Source: Phymatolithon calcareum
Lineage: Eukaryota > Rhodophyta > Florideophyceae > Hapalidiales
Assembly: GCA_977006965.1 (NCBI GenBank)
Contig: OZ345381.1
Location: forward strand, 1,612,001-1,676,000
Direction: 5' to 3'
DNA length: 64,000 bases
In this document: positions 10,759 through 21,493 of the stretch, in pieces
Position numbering within the stretch: the first letter of the stretch is position 1
Layout of the letters: each line of letters opens with the position of its first letter
The notes under the pieces: generated by a model
Told to the model about the DNA's origin: nothing
The model's input: the letters and a program-made list of their open reading frames with translations, nothing else
Databases searched by the model: none
Program-made: the position numbers and the translations under genes

Positions 10759-13700
10759 TTAACGTACCTGCATCTCACTCTGTGCGCTCTCATTTGCAAC
10801 CCTGGCCATGACCTTCGTATGCACATGCCTCAAAAACTCGATGTAACTATACGCCCCATTGGCCGCGCGGTCCTCAATAAGAAGTGGCATGAGGTGTCTC
10901 GCCTCTCCTCCCGAGCCAACCGTGCTACGAATAACCACCTCTGGGCGTGCAAGGAATGGTCTTGAAGACACAATTCGTCCGACAACCGCGGCGATCCTCT
11001 TGCCCTTTTCTGACACGCTTTTCAGCAAGGCAGAACTTCCTGCGGTTTCCGCTCGAATGGCTAGATGGCCACCGCTCACCTGCGCAATTACATCGTTCGC
11101 TGCCTGCTTGTCGACCTTGTCGCCCAGCCACACAACCAAACGCATTCCATTCTCCGCAAGCAGGATCTTGTCCTCAGCAAGCAAAGACGACATGAGGCTT
11201 ACAGAGTTCGGCATGGCAATTGGTTCCAATTTCGGGTTTCGCCCACCGCCTTCTGTTCCCTGCACAATTGCTGGATCTGCAAGCGGTAACGCAATACCGG
11301 CCTCTGCCGCCAGGTCTTGTATCTCCCACATACGGGGGTAGCCCATCACTGCAATATCTGCAGGAAGGGCCGAAACAAGGAAGGCCAGTGCAGCGACGCG
11401 GTCGTCCACAGTCACAGCTTCGCTCGATTGCATAGAGTTTGCACACGATCTGAACGCTGCGGATTTGGTCAGCCCAAGGATAGTTACTGGCAGTGTTTTC
11501 AGGGCTTCGGGAAGTATGAGTTGTCCCGACATAGAGGACGAAGTACAACGTTTGCGGTAGACGAAGAGAGCTTGCACTATTTTTTCCACCAGTGCTTCTT
11601 TCGCCTTCGATATCGGCGTTCCATTTCCGAAAACGGCTGAAGCCGCTTTCTTCGCGAGAAAAGAAACTGTGGCATCAACATCAGCCAGGCGGAAGACATC
11701 AGCAAGCACACTTGTCTTGTTCGCGAACATTGTATGTACACGAATACGACGTTGTCCGGCAGGATCAGTAAAGAGAACCGCACACTGCACGCATGCATCT
11801 TCAAACAGCGACGCAGCGCCTGCGTAGGTTCGATTCATATTATTGGTACTTGAACCATCCTGCAGTTTCGACACAACGTTCATTTCCAACGCAGTGGAGG
11901 TCGTTGCATCAAACACAGGTCCAGAAACATCGTCGCCGCGCTGAGGGCGGGCAAAGTGCCCAATAAACTCACCGACAGTCTCCAATCCCACTGAGGTACG
12001 AACGCGCATAAGGCCCTCAAAAGCGCGCACGCTGCTGGTGGCAGTGCAAATGGCGCGATGAAGTGACGCAGAATCACGCACACGATCAAAAGCAGAGAAC
12101 ATGAAGAGCCGACCACCACACGCGCGTGGCACACGCACAAGTGTTGCAGCATCGATATAAACAGACGCCGGTGCGAGGAACAAATCCACACTGATCTGCT
12201 TTTCCGCTAGTTCACAGCCAAGCATCTCATAGTCCGGTGTCGCTGGCTTAAGAAGTCCCATTTCTCGGTCTTCCCCCCCTCCGACGGCTCCGCCGCCACG
12301 ACGCTCAAGTTTGCCAATACCTGCAGAAGGAATACTTGCGGTCATCACAAATGCCTTCCCACCTAAGTCACCAAGCGCTATAAGGATGGCATGCAATGCC
12401 GAACCAACGGCAGACGAAGCGCTTGGCGCGTCCTGCTGTTGCTGTCTTCGAAGCGCCCCCGCCGCATCGAGTCCATGTATCTCGATAATCGCCTCGATCG
12501 CCGCAACAGCTTGTGCAGGCGTCTGCAGAAAGCCGTCGCCTCCGAGCGGCAAGAACGGATCTTGAACATCGGGTACGACATGTACTGAAACAGAACGACC
12601 TTCTTCCGCGCCCCGAGCATCATAAAAGTGTAAGGAATCGTCGAAGGTGAATATGGCCACACGCGCGCCCTGAGCTCCACCTGGGAGCAGTCCAGCGCTC
12701 AGGGCGGAGCGAATGGACATGATGGCAGCGGACGAAAGTCCGGATGATATTGCCGAGGCAGACACATCAATGGCGTACACGTAGGATGCAGGTTTCGGAG
12801 GTCGAACCCAGTAATCTGAAGACCCAACAAGGTACTCCACAGACCCATAACGAAGTTCATGTCTCGAGTCACTATCCATCCGCAGTCCATTCGCAGGAGA
12901 GATCGGAGAATAATGCTCCGTTGGAGTTTGGCAAGTGGCGCGACAGAGGTTACACTGAAACTGAGAGCCGCCAGACACAAACTTGAAGCCCGGGTTTGCG
13001 TAAGCGTTACACTTCTCGCAGCGCAAAGGCCCGCCGCCTGACTCCTTTGAGGAGAAATCGACGACGGGCACTGGCGCCTCGCCGGGGCCAGGATCCGCGA
13101 AAGGAGACATGACCATTGCAAGCGGTATACCGCTCTTCGACATGACCGACGGTTCGGAAGCTATCGCACTTGTAGTCAGTCTCATATATCGCAAGGACGC
13201 TGATCCATCATCAATTGAAATGAAATCGCTATTACTGGATGGAATGAGTGCCACCGTCGCGTTCTGATCGAGATTAGCGATCATGCCACGATGAAAGTAC
13301 CCCCGCGGAGTGCCGCACTTACGCTCCGTGGCGCACGGTCGTGGCATTGTGGAGGTTGGCAATTGCGCAGGTGACTGTTGGCTCTGTTGCGGGGAGACGG
13401 CACCGGGTGGGCCATTTTGCTGGGAGGGATAGCGACCATTTTGTAGAGGCATGGCCTGCCCATTTGAAACGGCACCGGGAGGCAACGGGCGCAACGACGT
13501 CGGGCGTGCAGAATTAACCCCTTGTGGCAACGGGCGCATGGGCACCTTGCCTGCTACTGGGGGACCAGGCGGTTGCTGCGAGTATGCCGGTGGTGCGCCA
13601 TACTGCGTCTGCGGGGGCTGCTGACCTTGCTGGTGCGGCGGGGCGCCGTAGCGCGGTTGCTGGGAGTACTGACCTGGCTGAGGAGGTGCACCGTACGATG

Positions 13701-14223
13701 GGGGCGCTGGACGCATCCCAGACTTTGGCATCGGCCGTTGCGCTGGCGCTCCCATGGGACGAACCTGCTGCATCGGAGGTTGTGCCGGCGGAGGGCTAGG
13801 ACGCATCGGTTGCGCCATTGGCGGTTGATGTTGCATTCCCGTTCCTCGCGGTTGCATTCCTGGTTGCTGCAATCCAGCAGATTGCATTCCAGTCGATTGC
13901 ATTCCCGGCGGTTGCATTCCTGGCGGTTGCATCCCCGGCCGCTGCATTCCAGGTCGCACGTCTTGCGGCATCATCGGGCGCATTCCTGGTCGTTGCAATG
14001 GCTGTTGCTGCATGGGCTGCTGCTGCATCACTGGGCGCATTCCCTGCTGTGGGATTCCAGGGCGGACGCCCTGCGGAGGAGCACCTGGACGAGAGCCCTG
14101 CGTCATTGCTGGTCCGTGAACGCCGGCTTGCTGAGTGATGCGCATGTCCGCGAAACCGCGAGTTGGCGGCGGAGGGCCCATTTGCTGTCCCGGGGGCGCC
14201 ACGCGGGGATCTGGGCGCTGCAT
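10759..14223 (-). CDS. SEC24: Sec24, COPII coat cargo-adaptor subunit
   Basis: Single exon of 1154 aa from ATG 14223; the open frame extends four codons upstream only through a GTG. Sec24 pairs with Sec23 as the inner COPII coat on ER exit sites and recognises export signals on cargo. The first 290 residues are a disordered Pro/Gln/Met/Gly-rich region with repeated GMQPPGMQ-type units. A zinc-ribbon follows at about 400-425 (LRCEKCNAYANPGFKF, then CNLC), with the conserved LRYGSVEYLVG and then the trunk (PASYVYAIDVSASA). The beta-sandwich, all-helical and C-terminal gelsolin-like segments follow, including MRLVVWLGDKVDKQAANDV. Length and domain order match Sec24 throughout. The repetitive N-terminus could vary in copy number between strains. 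It is transcribed away from the unknown locus at 14.3 kb. Confidence 0.95.
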   Translation of the reverse strand: MQRPDPRVAPPGQQMGPPPPTRGFADMRITQQAGVHGPAMTQGSRPGAPPQGVRPGIPQQGMRPVMQQQPMQQQPLQRPGMRPMMPQDVRPGMQRPGMQPPGMQPPGMQSTGMQSAGLQQPGMQPRGTGMQHQPPMAQPMRPSPPPAQPPMQQVRPMGAPAQRPMPKSGMRPAPPSYGAPPQPGQYSQQPRYGAPPHQQGQQPPQTQYGAPPAYSQQPPGPPVAGKVPMRPLPQGVNSARPTSLRPLPPGAVSNGQAMPLQNGRYPSQQNGPPGAVSPQQSQQSPAQLPTSTMPRPCATERKCGTPRGYFHRGMIANLDQNATVALIPSSNSDFISIDDGSASLRYMRLTTSAIASEPSVMSKSGIPLAMVMSPFADPGPGEAPVPVVDFSSKESGGGPLRCEKCNAYANPGFKFVSGGSQFQCNLCRATCQTPTEHYSPISPANGLRMDSDSRHELRYGSVEYLVGSSDYWVRPPKPASYVYAIDVSASAISSGLSSAAIMSIRSALSAGLLPGGAQGARVAIFTFDDSLHFYDARGAEEGRSVSVHVVPDVQDPFLPLGGDGFLQTPAQAVAAIEAIIEIHGLDAAGALRRQQQQDAPSASSAVGSALHAILIALGDLGGKAFVMTASIPSAGIGKLERRGGGAVGGGEDREMGLLKPATPDYEMLGCELAEKQISVDLFLAPASVYIDAATLVRVPRACGGRLFMFSAFDRVRDSASLHRAICTATSSVRAFEGLMRVRTSVGLETVGEFIGHFARPQRGDDVSGPVFDATTSTALEMNVVSKLQDGSSTNNMNRTYAGAASLFEDACVQCAVLFTDPAGQRRIRVHTMFANKTSVLADVFRLADVDATVSFLAKKAASAVFGNGTPISKAKEALVEKIVQALFVYRKRCTSSSMSGQLILPEALKTLPVTILGLTKSAAFRSCANSMQSSEAVTVDDRVAALAFLVSALPADIAVMGYPRMWEIQDLAAEAGIALPLADPAIVQGTEGGGRNPKLEPIAMPNSVSLMSSLLAEDKILLAENGMRLVVWLGDKVDKQAANDVIAQVSGGHLAIRAETAGSSALLKSVSEKGKRIAAVVGRIVSSRPFLARPEVVIRSTVGSGGEARHLMPLLIEDRAANGAYSYIEFLRHVHTKVMARVANESAQSEMQVR
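13830..14070 (-). repeat. Short Met-Gln-Pro-Gly coding repeats within SEC24
   Basis: Degenerate 15-bp units (encoding GMQPP, GMQST, GMQSA and the like) are arrayed in the N-terminal region of Sec24. Expansion or contraction by slippage is likely. Confidence 0.7.
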
Positions 14224-14470
14224 ACTAGTTGTCACGGGCGAAAAGCCCTCTCACAGGTGCCGCGGGTCGATAGCGCAGAGATCCGTCCGATTTAGCGACA
14301 ATCGCTATCGTGGTGCGCGCCTTCGAGTCCTGGATGACAGGAGCTGGCGGGCAGTGGGTTTGTCGGTGTAATTCGACTGTTTGGGTCGAAATGATTGTCT
14401 GCGATTTCTTCACAAGTGGCAAACAGGTTTCAATCAACAAGCCCCAGCGCACTGCATTGCTGTCGGCACT

Positions 14471-14522
14471 CGCCTTTTGTGATTTTTATATGACAATCGT
14501 CATATAAAAATGACAAAAGGCG
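14471..14522. repeat. Near-perfect inverted repeat (24-25 bp arms)
   Basis: The left arm begins CGCCTTTTGTGATTTTTATA and the right arm is its reverse complement, with one internal mismatch and a change at the apex. It lies about 250 bp upstream of the SEC24 start. It is too symmetric for a rho-independent style signal and no eukaryotic signal is implied. Confidence 0.85.
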
Positions 14523-15680
14523 ACTGCAACACAGAATGAACAATAGGAACAGCTTTTTTGAAAGAAAAATAACAAAAAAGTTGTTCCCATTCCTGTCAAT
14601 GCATTTTAAGCCTGTGTAGGCATAGAGGCAATCAGAGGATACTTGTATTGTAGTCTGCGTTTCCCACAAGCCAGGTTAGTAGCGCTTCGAGGCCTTAAAG
14701 TTTCTCTATTCTCTCATATCCATTGTCATATTGAAAACGGTTTGTAAGTGGTTTGACATGCTGAAGAGACGCCTGGCGGACCATGCGACGCTCGTCCCTT
14801 CGGAGTATGTGTTCGATTTCATCATCTTCTTCTTTCTTGCAGGTTTCTGAAGTTGTCCTAGAACAAATCCACATCCTTACGGCTACTGTAGACTTTAACA
14901 GATACGAGCGGTACTTGATGTCACAACAACTCAAAGCTGCACAAAGTGCAGACCTTCAGCGAGCTTAGCATCAATATCTATATGCAGCCAATGTTCAGCC
15001 GCCGTCCTTCAAAGGGATGGCGAGGTTGGAAACCATTTAGGATGCGATTTAATTCCATCAATTCAACGGAGCCAGGTTGATGCATCAGAGATGCTTAATT
15101 GTCATTGTCATATTCGAGCATGGACTGTATTCCGCATACTGTATTGAACTTTTCTTCATATTGCACTTTTACTCAGGTATAAAAAGGCACTGGAGTTTTC
15201 CGGCCTTCTCCAGTGTGTCTCAGATGTCCAAAAGAAGTTGAGGACACACAATGTGGCGGCACTGGTACTTAAGATCTGCTCGAGGTGGGCATGACTCACC
15301 AATCCATATGACATGTCCCGGATGTCAGCCGAGGGAGCGGTCACATAGCCCATGTTGGTGTCAACGTCTCCATTTCGCCGATCACTGCGCTCTTTACCCG
15401 CACATTATCTCTTCTTTATCAACCCTAGAATGGCTTGATCAACAAGAATGTGCTCCTCCTGATGCATATGCAACTTTTAAGTTTCAAAGGGGGGAATTTT
15501 TAGTTATTTAAAAATAACAAAGTTTCCCTTCTTAGCGCCTTCCCTTAAACTGACCAGCAAGGTCCGTCGGATTAAGCTCCGCATATGCTATGGAAAGCAC
15601 TCTATGGTTGATCTGAATCATGTGCTGATAACCATTGTTTGTCTTCCCACTACAGTGCTACTTCATTCCTAGACGCAATA
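14523..15680. other. Repeat debris, no supported gene
   Basis: Frames are short and broken. A plus-strand stretch around 15180-15480 reads as fragments of old coding sequence interrupted by stops. A small palindrome (GTTATTTAAAAATAAC) occurs near 15505-15520. Confidence 0.35.
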
Positions 15681-15687
15681 GTACATA

Positions 15688-16128
15688 AGGGAAGCAACGA
15701 AGGATATTGAATATCTCAAGATTTATGAAGACTTGCGACAAGCCCTTCAGAAAGCCCAGGAGGGATCTGTCAAGAAGAAGAGGAGTAGAGAAGAATTAAT
15801 TAAGGTATGGTAAAAGGAAGAAGAAGGCAGATCAATGAAGGTTCCTATTGAAGGCAAGCTACCAGGGATCCTTTACATAACAGAAAGAACGACACGTTTA
15901 AGGTGCCTAAGGTTGACATTTAACCGAGCACCCCTTTGGAGAAAATCAATATTGGGTACCTACTTTGGGATTACCGTGGTGATCGAACTAGTCGCCTTAC
16001 AACGTACTCTAGCATCGTCGAAGATGAGTACAGAAATTGAGTTTGAGTACAAGAGACTCACAGGAGCTCTTGTTGGGAGAGAATTACGAATCAAGAACGT
16101 TTTGAGTAGCCAGAGGACTTTAGCTTAG
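15688..16128 (+). pseudogene. Unrecognised coding remnant with a charged helix and a repeated segment
   Basis: At about 15688-15810 the plus strand reads a charged helical peptide (EYLKIYEDLRQALQKAQEG then VKKKRSREELIK), followed by a GTATGG donor-like site. A second frame, ATG 15835 to 16128, gives 97 aa containing APLWRKSILGTYFGITVVIE. A diverged copy of that segment sits on the minus strand at 18935-19060, reading GPLWRRSIKGAYCGTTAIIE. No family is recognised. Presence in two decayed copies suggests a dispersed element or gene fragment. Confidence 0.3.
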
Positions 16129-16555
16129 AGAATATCGCAAGAGCTGCCCCGTTATTCCAAGCTGAAGCTTAGGGAGCTCTCAAAATAAAATCATCAAAAA
16201 TCCCTCAGACGCAAGAGTGGTCAAAAAGCAGCCTGCAGACCTGAAATATTTTCACATCCGAGTTTGGACAATTTCCGTCAACCATAGCCACGGATTGCTG
16301 CAATCGTGATGAGTGAACTATGTTGTAGCTAAAACACGGTTGAATTTCCTACATCACGCATGCACACGCTTTTTCTGATACGTCAATCTCTTGGCGGCCA
16401 CCTTGGCGTGCAACTGCATCTGAGACGAGCAGGGACTAAAGCCGTGGACGAGCTTTTCCGAGAAGAGTCTATGGAACGCTATATCCGTCTCTACGAATGA
16501 AAGGTTACTCAAATGATCGACTTTCGGCGTTCACCTTATGTGATTAATGCAATAA

Positions 16556-17242
16556 TGATGCGGCTATCTCCAATTTCCCACTTACAGCGCTGCCTTGACC
16601 GATACAGAGTCGTGAATCTCTCCCGGGGAATCCAAGAGCACAGACGATTCTTGAGCACAGCTGGATCTCGTGTCGGCAGGACAGCGATCTGCTGAAAACC
16701 TAGTGACACCTTCCTGCATGACTGCTCTTTTTCTGGAACCTTCTGCATTCGCACGGGTTTCAAGTCTGCAGAGAGGATCTGCCGCTTGCTCGATAGCAGT
16801 GATTCAATGGCACTTGACGAGCTTGCTAAAACTGTTCATGCCGTTCTGCGACAACAGCAATCTTGACCCTCCACTTTCCCCAAAAACGCGGCGACCTCCT
16901 CCGCAAACCCCATCTTTTTGTGGTACACCTCCGCAATTTGTTCACTTTCCCTTCGATCCGGTAACGGCGTATGAACTCATCGATCAAATCGCACTTCGCG
17001 CAACAACGCTTTAGAAACGTTCTACGGCCCATTTGTTACAACAACAACACCTTCACCACCAGAATCAATCTCCCTCGCCAGCACTGCCACAAGTCTATTC
17101 CCGGCACCGCCGCCACCGCTAGGTAGCATTTCGTCAATCTCATTCATAGACAGCACCCATGGATGCCGTCCCGCAGCCTCTTCAAACTCGCTACCCAAAG
17201 CGCGCTCGGACTTGCCAACCTTACCGTGCGCAAACGTTGCCC
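16556..17242 (-). pseudogene. Truncated duplicate of the 3' half of the AAA+ ATPase gene
   Basis: Bases 16556-17242 align with 32289-33345, covering the C-terminal coding part and 3' flank of the AAA gene. About 360 bp of the source (roughly 32590-32950) are missing. The copy keeps recognisable SRH, Walker-B and adjacent coding DNA on the minus strand. However, the conserved Trp codon after the NRP motif has become TAG (plus-strand 17022-17024), and both ends are truncated. It cannot encode an ATPase. The copy lies in the same orientation as the source, about 15.7 kb away. Confidence 0.85.
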
Positions 17243-18934
17243 AGTATCACTGATAGTGCCACTCAAAGCGGAGTGCATTTGTTAGCTTATGCACACTAGG
17301 AATGAAATTTTCAGTCATTATTTCTCCTATGTTAGGGTCCACATTGAGACAACTTCTGAGACATAAAGATACCGCAAGCATTCGTAACCTCAAAACATAG
17401 TCGTAGTACGACATTGGTCAATTCGATTTATTGTATTACCTCGCTAATAGCGGTCAAAGTCACAGAAGGCGGGCTCAAGTCCTATCATCTCACCATGAGC
17501 TATGAGTAGTATAACGGATGGGCGCGAACCTGGACTGTAAACAGGCGAACGATGTGCGGTAGCGCATGGCAGAGCGAGCACGATAGATCCCCGAAGTCCA
17601 GCAAAGAGCGGTGACGCGAACGGACGCGAACGGAAAAGAAACACAGGAGAACAGATGAGTCAGGACATCAGATGAGATTAAACGGTACAACGACGCTAGC
17701 GCCGAGGGAAGCAGACCAAGGGATCCATCTAGGGAACCGTTATAGATGCGGGCACGAAGAATTCTAGCTAAGGGTGCTTGCCTCCTTTACTGTAGCGGGT
17801 CGACGACCGTGGCATAAGTAGCACGACGACGTCGCAGAGCAACACAAAGAAGCTAATTATCCTAGCGTGAAGGTAATTGTAATTACCGTAGGTAGCACAT
17901 ACCTGGTCGACGCTGTAAGCCCCAACGGAACGATTCACATACTACACTATGATGCTGGGTCGAAAACGATGCGACATTCAGAGTCAGACGTGACCACAAA
18001 GAACAAACAAGCACACTTTTCTGCTGTGCGGCTTAAAGATAGAGGAGCTTTCTGCACGAAATTCTTGGCAGACCTTTTCTAATTTCTGTCAGTTCCATAT
18101 TAGGAATTCGAAAATACAGACTCTCAAGAGAAGACAGCGCCTGGACTAAACGCGCACTGGACGAGCTCTTGGCCATGTTCCAGGCTATCGACGAACAACA
18201 TCCCTAAACAGCAGAATAAGCACTCCCAGAAAATCGGACCCCCCTGCGTGACATATGAACGTGGACTAATTTCCGCACTCGAGGCCCCGCAGGAGACCAG
18301 AGGTGGTTTTTATGTCGACCACCGAACCATGGAGCACCCACCATAAGGAACTCTTAACCAGACAGAATCAAGCAAAGTTTTTTCGGCACCCGAAATGTTG
18401 CCCCAAGCGTCTGCAGATGTGTTGGTAACTTCTAAAAAATCTACCTTTCTTCTTCTTAGTCGGAATTCGTCATGCTCTTGTGGTACCATGGAATCATTCG
18501 AGATCTTTTTCCGAGGCAGTAAGAAATTTACAGTCTTTTTGACACCATAAGCCTTTTCGGTGGACATTACTTTTTCAAATTCGGATGCACAAGTAGAAAA
18601 CGAACCATTTTTAAAAATGGTTCGTTTTCTACTTTATTATCTCACCGTGGTAATTTGCAAAATGGGACTAACGGATTTGAACGTGATCTGTAACAGCGCG
18701 TTTAGAGTGCTGTCTCAATGCACGGAGACCGAAGCGCGGCGGAGGGCGTATATATATAATGATTTAATTAAAAGCTTCAAACACTTCACCTAGGAGTAAA
18801 AGGGCCAGATTTTCGAACAGTTTTCTAATGCAGCGTAGCCTGGTCACTCATGATCCGTCTTTAATTCGAATTTCTCTACTAGCAAGTGTAGGTGTGAGTC
18901 GTTTGCACTCATCGTCCACATCAGTGCCCATCTG
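17243..18934. other. No supported gene; contains one perfect palindrome
   Basis: Short frames only. A minus-strand ATG frame at 18310-18567 (85 aa, basic, unrecognised) is the longest with a true ATG. The perfect palindrome at 18591-18634 is listed separately. Confidence 0.3.
18591..18634. repeat. Perfect 44-bp palindrome
   Basis: The sequence from 18591 to 18634 equals its own reverse complement, centred between 18612 and 18613. Each arm starts AAGTAGAAAACGAACCATTT. There is no loop, so it would extrude as a cruciform or fold as a hairpin RNA. Confidence 0.95.
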
Positions 18935-19264
18935 CTATGATGACAAAATGCGTTGGAGCGCAACCAGCTCAATTATAGCTGTGGTACCACAGTACGCACC
19001 CTTTATCGATCTTCTCCACAATGGCCCTCTACTAAATATGCAAGAGTCAATGGGGAAAGTCCGCATGAAGTGGCGAAAAAAATAGGAGGCGGCGGCAAGC
19101 AGGTGCCCATGGCGTCGCAATGGCTGGGAGCGCGGCAACAATTCACCTACGAAGGGAGAAAACACGCGGTTTATCATACGCGGTAAACCGCGGAACACCC
19201 AACAATCAGATAGCAACAGCATACTAAAAAAAGCCCCCACAAATTTTGACATCAGCCGCAACAC
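18935..19264 (-). pseudogene. Second copy of the 'PLWR..IELVALQR' repeat segment
   Basis: The minus-strand frame ends in GPLWRRSIKGAYCGTTAIIE and then LVALQRI. This parallels the plus-strand frame at 15925-16020 at the protein level. It lies head to head with the gene at 19389 and may overlap that gene's promoter. The coding status is doubtful. A small hairpin (CGCGGTTTA arms) is at 19165-19192. Confidence 0.3.
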
Positions 19265-19388
19265 CCTGTTCCACTACTCAATTTCTCTTTTGCTCCGTGC
19301 CCCACCCAAGTCACTAAATTAGTACAACCCCACTGTGCGTGCGTTGAGGGGTGCAAGCACATCCGCTTGCTGTGACAAACCAACAGTC

Positions 19389-21308
19389 ATGGAAGCCGAG
19401 GCGGGGTCAATGGTTCCCGCAGCTCAGTTTCTAGAGACCAAACTCAAGTGGGCAGTCACCAAGTACAGTGAAACAGCGGCAGAAAGGCGAGTGAGGAACT
19501 GGACTGAAAGCGCCAAAATTATTCAGTCAACCTACAGCCAACATGGATGGGATGCCCGGGTCGCTGGACTGGACCCTGTTTTGCTCAAGGATCTGAACTT
19601 GGATGCCGCTGAAAAGCAAAGAGACGGAATGACATCACTGGCGGCGCGCCTTTCTGATATCTGCAATGTACTCCAGGTTGCCTTAGATGTGAAGAACCAC
19701 GGCGTATTCGTCCCAGTTCCAAGCATGTTTGGATCTGAATGCAAGCGGAAGGTTACGAGCACCTTCATCTTGGCGAAACTAGTTTTGGAAGAGCTGTCAA
19801 CAACGAAGTCAGATCACTCTTTCGACCACTGGGTAAAAAATGCGATTAAGCACTCAAAGAACAATAGCAGCTGTGCACGCTGGTTCTACTCGCTCGGACT
19901 GGGCATGGTTCCGCTACCCTTAGATGATGCATGTGTCGAAAGCGTGACACGGGAAGGAGAGCTCGCACTGTCACATGGAAACGAATTGAAGAAGGGGATC
20001 GGTAATCCAGAGAAGCTTATTTCTCTCGCTTATCTATTGCTGGCATGCAGGGCCACTGACCTGGCCTTGGTGGAGATTTTGCAGTGCACCGGCGATGATG
20101 ATGTGTACTCGATTTGCAAGAGGAAGCCCAAGTGGAGAGGACATAACGATTCTCTTTTGGAATCTTTCAATACCCCCGGACTGGCAAGTGCAGCAAAACG
20201 ATTCATTTATGACGATTTGTACGATGTACTTCTAACCCTGAAGCATATAAGGTTGCGGTCTATGATTAAGAAGTCGCTTGTTGAAAATGAACGTGTCATT
20301 CGTCGAGAGGTGGCAGAGTATCGATCAGCTGGTATTTCACTTCGCCGACGACTGCAGGTCAAACACTCACTGAACGGCGTCGAAGAAAAAAAGCTTGACA
20401 TTTTGAGCTTGCTTAACGTAAAAGAGCTGGATTCTAGAGCATCAGGTAAGCTTGGCGCAATTGGCTACTACCCAGAAGGTCTTAACGAATTCATGCTCAC
20501 CAACCTGGATCACGGCGACAACGATGGTACAATAGCTGGCAAAATAGGGCAAGACATTTTTGCAAGTGTGTTCGGTGATGAAGTCGATGATATGAATCCG
20601 ATTCGAAAAATCAACGGATACACAGCGAGAGTGCTGTTCTGTGGTAAGGATGTTATTGTTGTGGAGCCAATTCGCCGCACATTAACTGTAGTGCCGAACG
20701 ACCCAGAGTGGGGAAAAGAGCTCGCCCCCTGCGTACAAGTTCTGGAAGCAAGTGTCCACACACCCAGGGTTCGGCTTGCAGCCGAGCTATTGCTGTGCTC
20801 CATAACTGGGAGGAAGCAGCAAGCATTCTCGTTTCTCAAAAGTAAGTACAGGAACAACAAGATTTCTTATGAAGCAGACGAATTCAGGGATGCTTTTATG
20901 AATGGGACAGTAGAAGGCGTCGAGATAACGGCCAGTGCTGTTGCAAAGAAGCTCGGAAGCCACAGTAACAACGCTTTTCAAGCTGCCGTTTTCAGAGAAA
21001 CTTTGGAAATGTTTTCAAAATATTCCAGGGGACTTGCAGTGGCTCATTCGGAAGGCAAAGGGAGCTATGAAAAAGTTCTCTATTACCAAGGGCGAAGAGG
21101 AACTGTAGACAAGCTGGACCTAGATATACCCGTACCGCTTATTGGGGTTGTCCTAAACAATGTCGATGGTTATATATTTGCACACGACATTGTTTTTGAT
21201 TGTGTTTTGGAGAAAGTGGACGACGAGCGCATGAGCACTACTATCACTGGAAGTAGAAAGCTGAAAGACAGAAAAGGGCTAACGGCGTCATGGCGGGTAG
21301 ATGTGTGA
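19389..21308 (+). CDS. Unrecognised protein, member A of a local paralogous family (639 aa)
   Basis: Single exon from ATG 19389; the frame opens further upstream only through a GTG. I do not recognise a known domain. The protein is about half identical to the minus-strand gene at 21494-23485 along its full length. Shared blocks are GLDPVLLKDLNLDAA (about residues 50-64), LDVKNHG.FVPVP.MFG (about 95-112), LGLGMVPLP (about 175), LISLAYLLLAC (about 220), KINGYTARVLFCGKDVIVVE (about 415-435), TPRVRLAAELLLC (about 460) and SRKLKDRKGLTASWRVDV at the C-terminus. No signal peptide or transmembrane helix is apparent. The N-terminal 45 residues are amphipathic and helical (RRVRNWTESAKII). Even conservation of separated blocks suggests a folded multidomain protein under selection. 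A decayed third copy is at 36.5-37.2 kb. Confidence 0.8.
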   Translation: MEAEAGSMVPAAQFLETKLKWAVTKYSETAAERRVRNWTESAKIIQSTYSQHGWDARVAGLDPVLLKDLNLDAAEKQRDGMTSLAARLSDICNVLQVALDVKNHGVFVPVPSMFGSECKRKVTSTFILAKLVLEELSTTKSDHSFDHWVKNAIKHSKNNSSCARWFYSLGLGMVPLPLDDACVESVTREGELALSHGNELKKGIGNPEKLISLAYLLLACRATDLALVEILQCTGDDDVYSICKRKPKWRGHNDSLLESFNTPGLASAAKRFIYDDLYDVLLTLKHIRLRSMIKKSLVENERVIRREVAEYRSAGISLRRRLQVKHSLNGVEEKKLDILSLLNVKELDSRASGKLGAIGYYPEGLNEFMLTNLDHGDNDGTIAGKIGQDIFASVFGDEVDDMNPIRKINGYTARVLFCGKDVIVVEPIRRTLTVVPNDPEWGKELAPCVQVLEASVHTPRVRLAAELLLCSITGRKQQAFSFLKSKYRNNKISYEADEFRDAFMNGTVEGVEITASAVAKKLGSHSNNAFQAAVFRETLEMFSKYSRGLAVAHSEGKGSYEKVLYYQGRRGTVDKLDLDIPVPLIGVVLNNVDGYIFAHDIVFDCVLEKVDDERMSTTITGSRKLKDRKGLTASWRVDV

Positions 21309-21493
21309 GTTAAGAAGTGGCAGAGAAATACTGCGAAAATAAAGTTGTCGGAGATCTATACTTTTAGTTCGTGCTCTGGAAGAATGTCAACAAGGTCGTC
21401 AAAGTTTGATTTTCGGATAGCTCTACTCCATAAATCCTCATTAGTGGGTTAAATTGACTACCTAAAGAAAACTGATATTTGCATTACGTCAGC

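Noticed and set aside
13522-14295. 257-codon Arg/Leu/His-rich plus-strand frame
   Set aside because: Antisense shadow of the low-complexity Sec24 N-terminus; composition follows from the Met-Gln-Pro repeats.
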